NCBI GenBank assembly: GCA_002313255.1
Contig: DCBA01000097.1
Coordinates: 6,197-13,182, forward strand
DNA: 6,986 bases
Direction: 5' to 3'
From: Gammaproteobacteria bacterium UBA1119
GTDB taxonomy: Bacteria; Pseudomonadota; Gammaproteobacteria; Pseudomonadales; Azotimanducaceae
Each line of letters opens with the position of its first letter. The stretch's first letter is position 1. The translations under genes and the position numbers were made by a program. The notes under the pieces are model-generated. The model did no database searches and was not told the origin of the DNA. It worked only from the letters and a program-made list of their open reading frames with translations. Of this stretch, positions 4,839 through 6,986 are shown in pieces.

Positions 4839-6986
4839 CGATCCAAAATCTATCCCGGCGCGACTTCATCGCAACATCCGGGACTTTGGTCCTCGGTGCC
4901 GCGCTTCCAATCAAAGCATCGCGTCCTGACGCCCTGTCAAAAGAGGTCCTAGCACCCAATCTTTTCGTCGCTCTGGATACCGACGGTACCGTTACCGTGA
5001 CCTCGCACCGATCGGAAATGGGACAGGGCATTCGCACCGCCATCGCTCAAATTGTCGCCGATGAAATGGAAGCCGATTGGAGCCACGTTCAGGTAGCCCA
5101 AGCACAAGGGGATAAGGCATACGGAGATCAGAACACTGACGGTTCGCAAAGTATCCGTCTATTCTTGGATAAACTGAGACGAGCGGGCGCAACCGCCCGT
5201 CAGATGCTCGAAACCGCAGCGGCCAATCGTTGGGACGTCCCCGCTACCGAATGCGAGGCACTAAACCACTTCGTCGAACATAAACCGTCGGGTCGCAAAC
5301 TGGCATACGGCAAGCTCGCGGCGGAAGCATCAAATTTATCCGTCCCTCGCAACGTAAATCTTAAAGCAAGGGAAGATTTTCGTTATATCGGCAAGGGCAT
5401 GAAACATGTCGATGCAGATGCAATCGCCGCCGGAACGGCAACGTATGCTGCGGACGTTCGGCTACCTGGTATGGCCATCGCCGTTATCGTTCGCCCGCCG
5501 CATCTTGGGAGCCACGTTGTCTCGGTGGAACTTCACCAAAACGCGAAAAGCCAAGCGGGGTTTATCGGGCTTGAAACACTCGATCCAACACCCGGTGCGC
5601 CGCTATTCTTCCCGCTAGGAGGGGTCGCCGTCATTGCGGAAACAACCTACGTTGCAATGCAAACGGCTAAGCAATTAGATATCGCCTGGTCCGACCCAGC
5701 CGATACGGCAACGACACCGTCCTTCAACGAAAAATTACGCGCTTTAGTCCGCAGTCCATCCCGTTCTCTTTTCGACAGCGGCGACGTTGACCGCGTTTTC
5801 GAAACCGATGGGGTAACGCTCGAAGCGGTGTACGAAACGCCGTTTCTCAGCCATGCACCAATGGAACCACCCTGCGCGTTAGCGGATGTTCGAGAAGACC
5901 ACACTGAAGTATGGGCGTCCGTCCAGGATCCCCAATCCACACGTAATCAAGTTGCCGGCTGGCTAAAAACCGATCGCGAGAACGTGGCGATTAACGTCAC
6001 CTTGCTCGGCGGCGCGTTTGGTCGCAAGTCGAAACCCGATTTTGTCCTCGAAGCGGTCGAAATTTCACGTCGGCTAAAACGCCCCATAAGGGTCCAATGG
6101 AGTCGCGAGGACGATATTCAGCATGACTACTACCATGCCGCAAGCGCGCAGTTATATCGTGCAACGCTGGACGACGCAGGGATGCCCAAAGCCTGGTTAC
6201 AACGAACCGCATTTCCTTCCATTACGTCGACGTTCGTACGCGGTGGTAACGACCCAGCAGGGTGGGAGTTGGAGATGGGTTTCTCCAATACCCCGTACCG
6301 GATTCCCAACCAGAGGTTCGAGTCCAAGGGCCTCCAGCCAGGTGTTCGAATCGGCTGGATGCGATCCGTCTGTAACATTTTTCATGCTTTCTCCGCTAAC
6401 GTTTTCGTCGACGAACTTGCGGCAACCGCTGCAATCGATCCCATCGAATATCGACTGGCCTTGATTCCTGAAGGTGGGATCCTGAAAGTGCCCGGAGATC
6501 AGCCGCCGAAAGGACATGGGTTGGACTTGGCGCGTCTTCGGCATGTGCTGGAACGCGTTCGGGATCTCTCGGAATGGCCGCGTCACCGACCTGATGGGAC
6601 CGGCATCGGCGTCGCGGTACACCATAGCTTTCGCTCGTACGTCGCCACCGTCATTGAAGCCAAAGTAACGGGCAACAATGTCAAGGTCCAGAACGCCTGG
6701 GTCGTGTTGGACTGCGGAACCTACGTCAACTCCGATTCCTGTATCGCGCAAATGGAAGGTGCCGTAGCTTTTGGACTATCCCTGGCACAAACCGACGGTA
6801 TCACCATGGCGGACGGCAGCGTTGATCAGAGCAATTTCCACGACTACCGGGTCATTAGGATGAACGAAAGTCCGGCGATATCTGTCGAACTCGTTGCTTC
6901 GTCGGCCGCACCTGCTGGCGTGGGGGAACCTGGTGTACCGCCGATCGCGCCGGCGCTCTCTAATGCCATCTTCAACGCTACGGGTC
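4835..6986 (+). CDS. Molybdopterin-binding large subunit (IorB-like), partial at right edge
   Basis: From GTG 4835 the frame stays open for 717 codons to the window end. It is probably short of only a few to a few tens of residues, because the conserved C-terminal block is already reached. It is the catalytic subunit of a molybdenum hydroxylase that oxidises aldehydes or N-heterocycles using water as oxygen donor. Residues 1-30 are a Tat signal: [11 protein letters not shown] with R8-R9, then a hydrophobic stretch to about 27. Family motifs in order are HRSEMGQG (58-65), TDGSQS (101-106), HAPMEPP (340-346), GGAFGRK (392-398), HDYYHAAS in the segment after 430, GWMRSV (507-512) and [13 protein letters not shown]. 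The last contains Glu698, matching the catalytic base of the family. An a/b-hammerhead-like domain lies around 190-290. The overlapping GTGA couples it to the 2Fe-2S subunit. The motifs suit the isoquinoline 1-oxidoreductase beta group better than true xanthine dehydrogenase, but homologues act on many substrates, so none is assigned. Confidence 0.93.
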   Translation, partial: MTIQNLSRRDFIATSGTLVLGAALPIKASRPDALSKEVLAPNLFVALDTDGTVTVTSHRSEMGQGIRTAIAQIVADEMEADWSHVQVAQAQGDKAYGDQNTDGSQSIRLFLDKLRRAGATARQMLETAAANRWDVPATECEALNHFVEHKPSGRKLAYGKLAAEASNLSVPRNVNLKAREDFRYIGKGMKHVDADAIAAGTATYAADVRLPGMAIAVIVRPPHLGSHVVSVELHQNAKSQAGFIGLETLDPTPGAPLFFPLGGVAVIAETTYVAMQTAKQLDIAWSDPADTATTPSFNEKLRALVRSPSRSLFDSGDVDRVFETDGVTLEAVYETPFLSHAPMEPPCALADVREDHTEVWASVQDPQSTRNQVAGWLKTDRENVAINVTLLGGAFGRKSKPDFVLEAVEISRRLKRPIRVQWSREDDIQHDYYHAASAQLYRATLDDAGMPKAWLQRTAFPSITSTFVRGGNDPAGWELEMGFSNTPYRIPNQRFESKGLQPGVRIGWMRSVCNIFHAFSANVFVDELAATAAIDPIEYRLALIPEGGILKVPGDQPPKGHGLDLARLRHVLERVRDLSEWPRHRPDGTGIGVAVHHSFRSYVATVIEAKVTGNNVKVQNAWVVLDCGTYVNSDSCIAQMEGAVAFGLSLAQTDGITMADGSVDQSNFHDYRVIRMNESPAISVELVASSAAPAGVGEPGVPPIAPALSNAIFNATG

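Noticed and set aside
6197..6751. 184-codon minus-strand reading frame opposite the molybdenum hydroxylase gene
   Set aside because: It is fully antisense to the conserved large-subunit frame, which carries the family motifs. Its own sequence shows no motif.
1..6986. CRISPR arrays, insertion sequences, tRNA or rRNA genes, phage defence systems
   Set aside because: No regularly spaced repeats, terminal inverted repeats with a transposase, cloverleaf patterns or defence-type domains were seen on either strand.

Overview
The window looks like an accessory metabolic stretch of a Gram-negative bacterium. Two of its proteins begin with twin-arginine (Tat) export signals. Gene spacing is tight, with start/stop overlaps, and base composition is moderate in GC by eye. 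The gene types recall environmental or marine Gammaproteobacteria, but that is an inference: there is no rRNA or other phylogenetic marker here.

Layout, left to right. (1) A small minus-strand gene runs off the left edge (positions 1-226). It resembles AP2-type DNA-binding domain proteins. (2) About 300 bases without a credible gene (227-530) separate it from the next gene and hold only weak promoter candidates. (3) A plus-strand Tat-exported aldo/keto reductase-like protein follows (531-1550). (4) A convergent minus-strand pair encodes a five-bladed beta-propeller protein of the glycosidase type (2431 to about 3417) and an alpha/beta hydrolase (1602-2438). Their stop and start overlap by 8 bases, so they are probably co-transcribed and co-translated. 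(5) A divergent plus-strand gene encodes a tandem-repeat MmcQ/YjbR-like protein (3511-4233). Its last helix is encoded in another frame just past the stop, which points to a one-base frameshift. (6) A plus-strand operon encodes a two-subunit molybdenum hydroxylase: the 2Fe-2S subunit (4383-4838) and the molybdopterin-binding subunit (4835 to beyond the right edge). The latter starts at a GTG that overlaps the previous stop codon.

How the genes may work together. The molybdenum hydroxylase pair resembles the isoquinoline 1-oxidoreductase / aldehyde dehydrogenase group. These enzymes lack an FAD subunit, fold in the cytoplasm, and are exported by the Tat signal on the large subunit. The aldo/keto reductase-like protein should also be exported. 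The propeller/hydrolase pair has no visible export signal and could act in the cytoplasm on a carbohydrate or ester substrate. The whole may be a catabolic region, but no single pathway can be named from the sequence. No CRISPR array, insertion sequence, tRNA or rRNA was seen. The most useful observations are the frameshifted tail of the YjbR-like gene, the Met in place of the catalytic His in the exported reductase, and the unlisted partial gene at the left edge.
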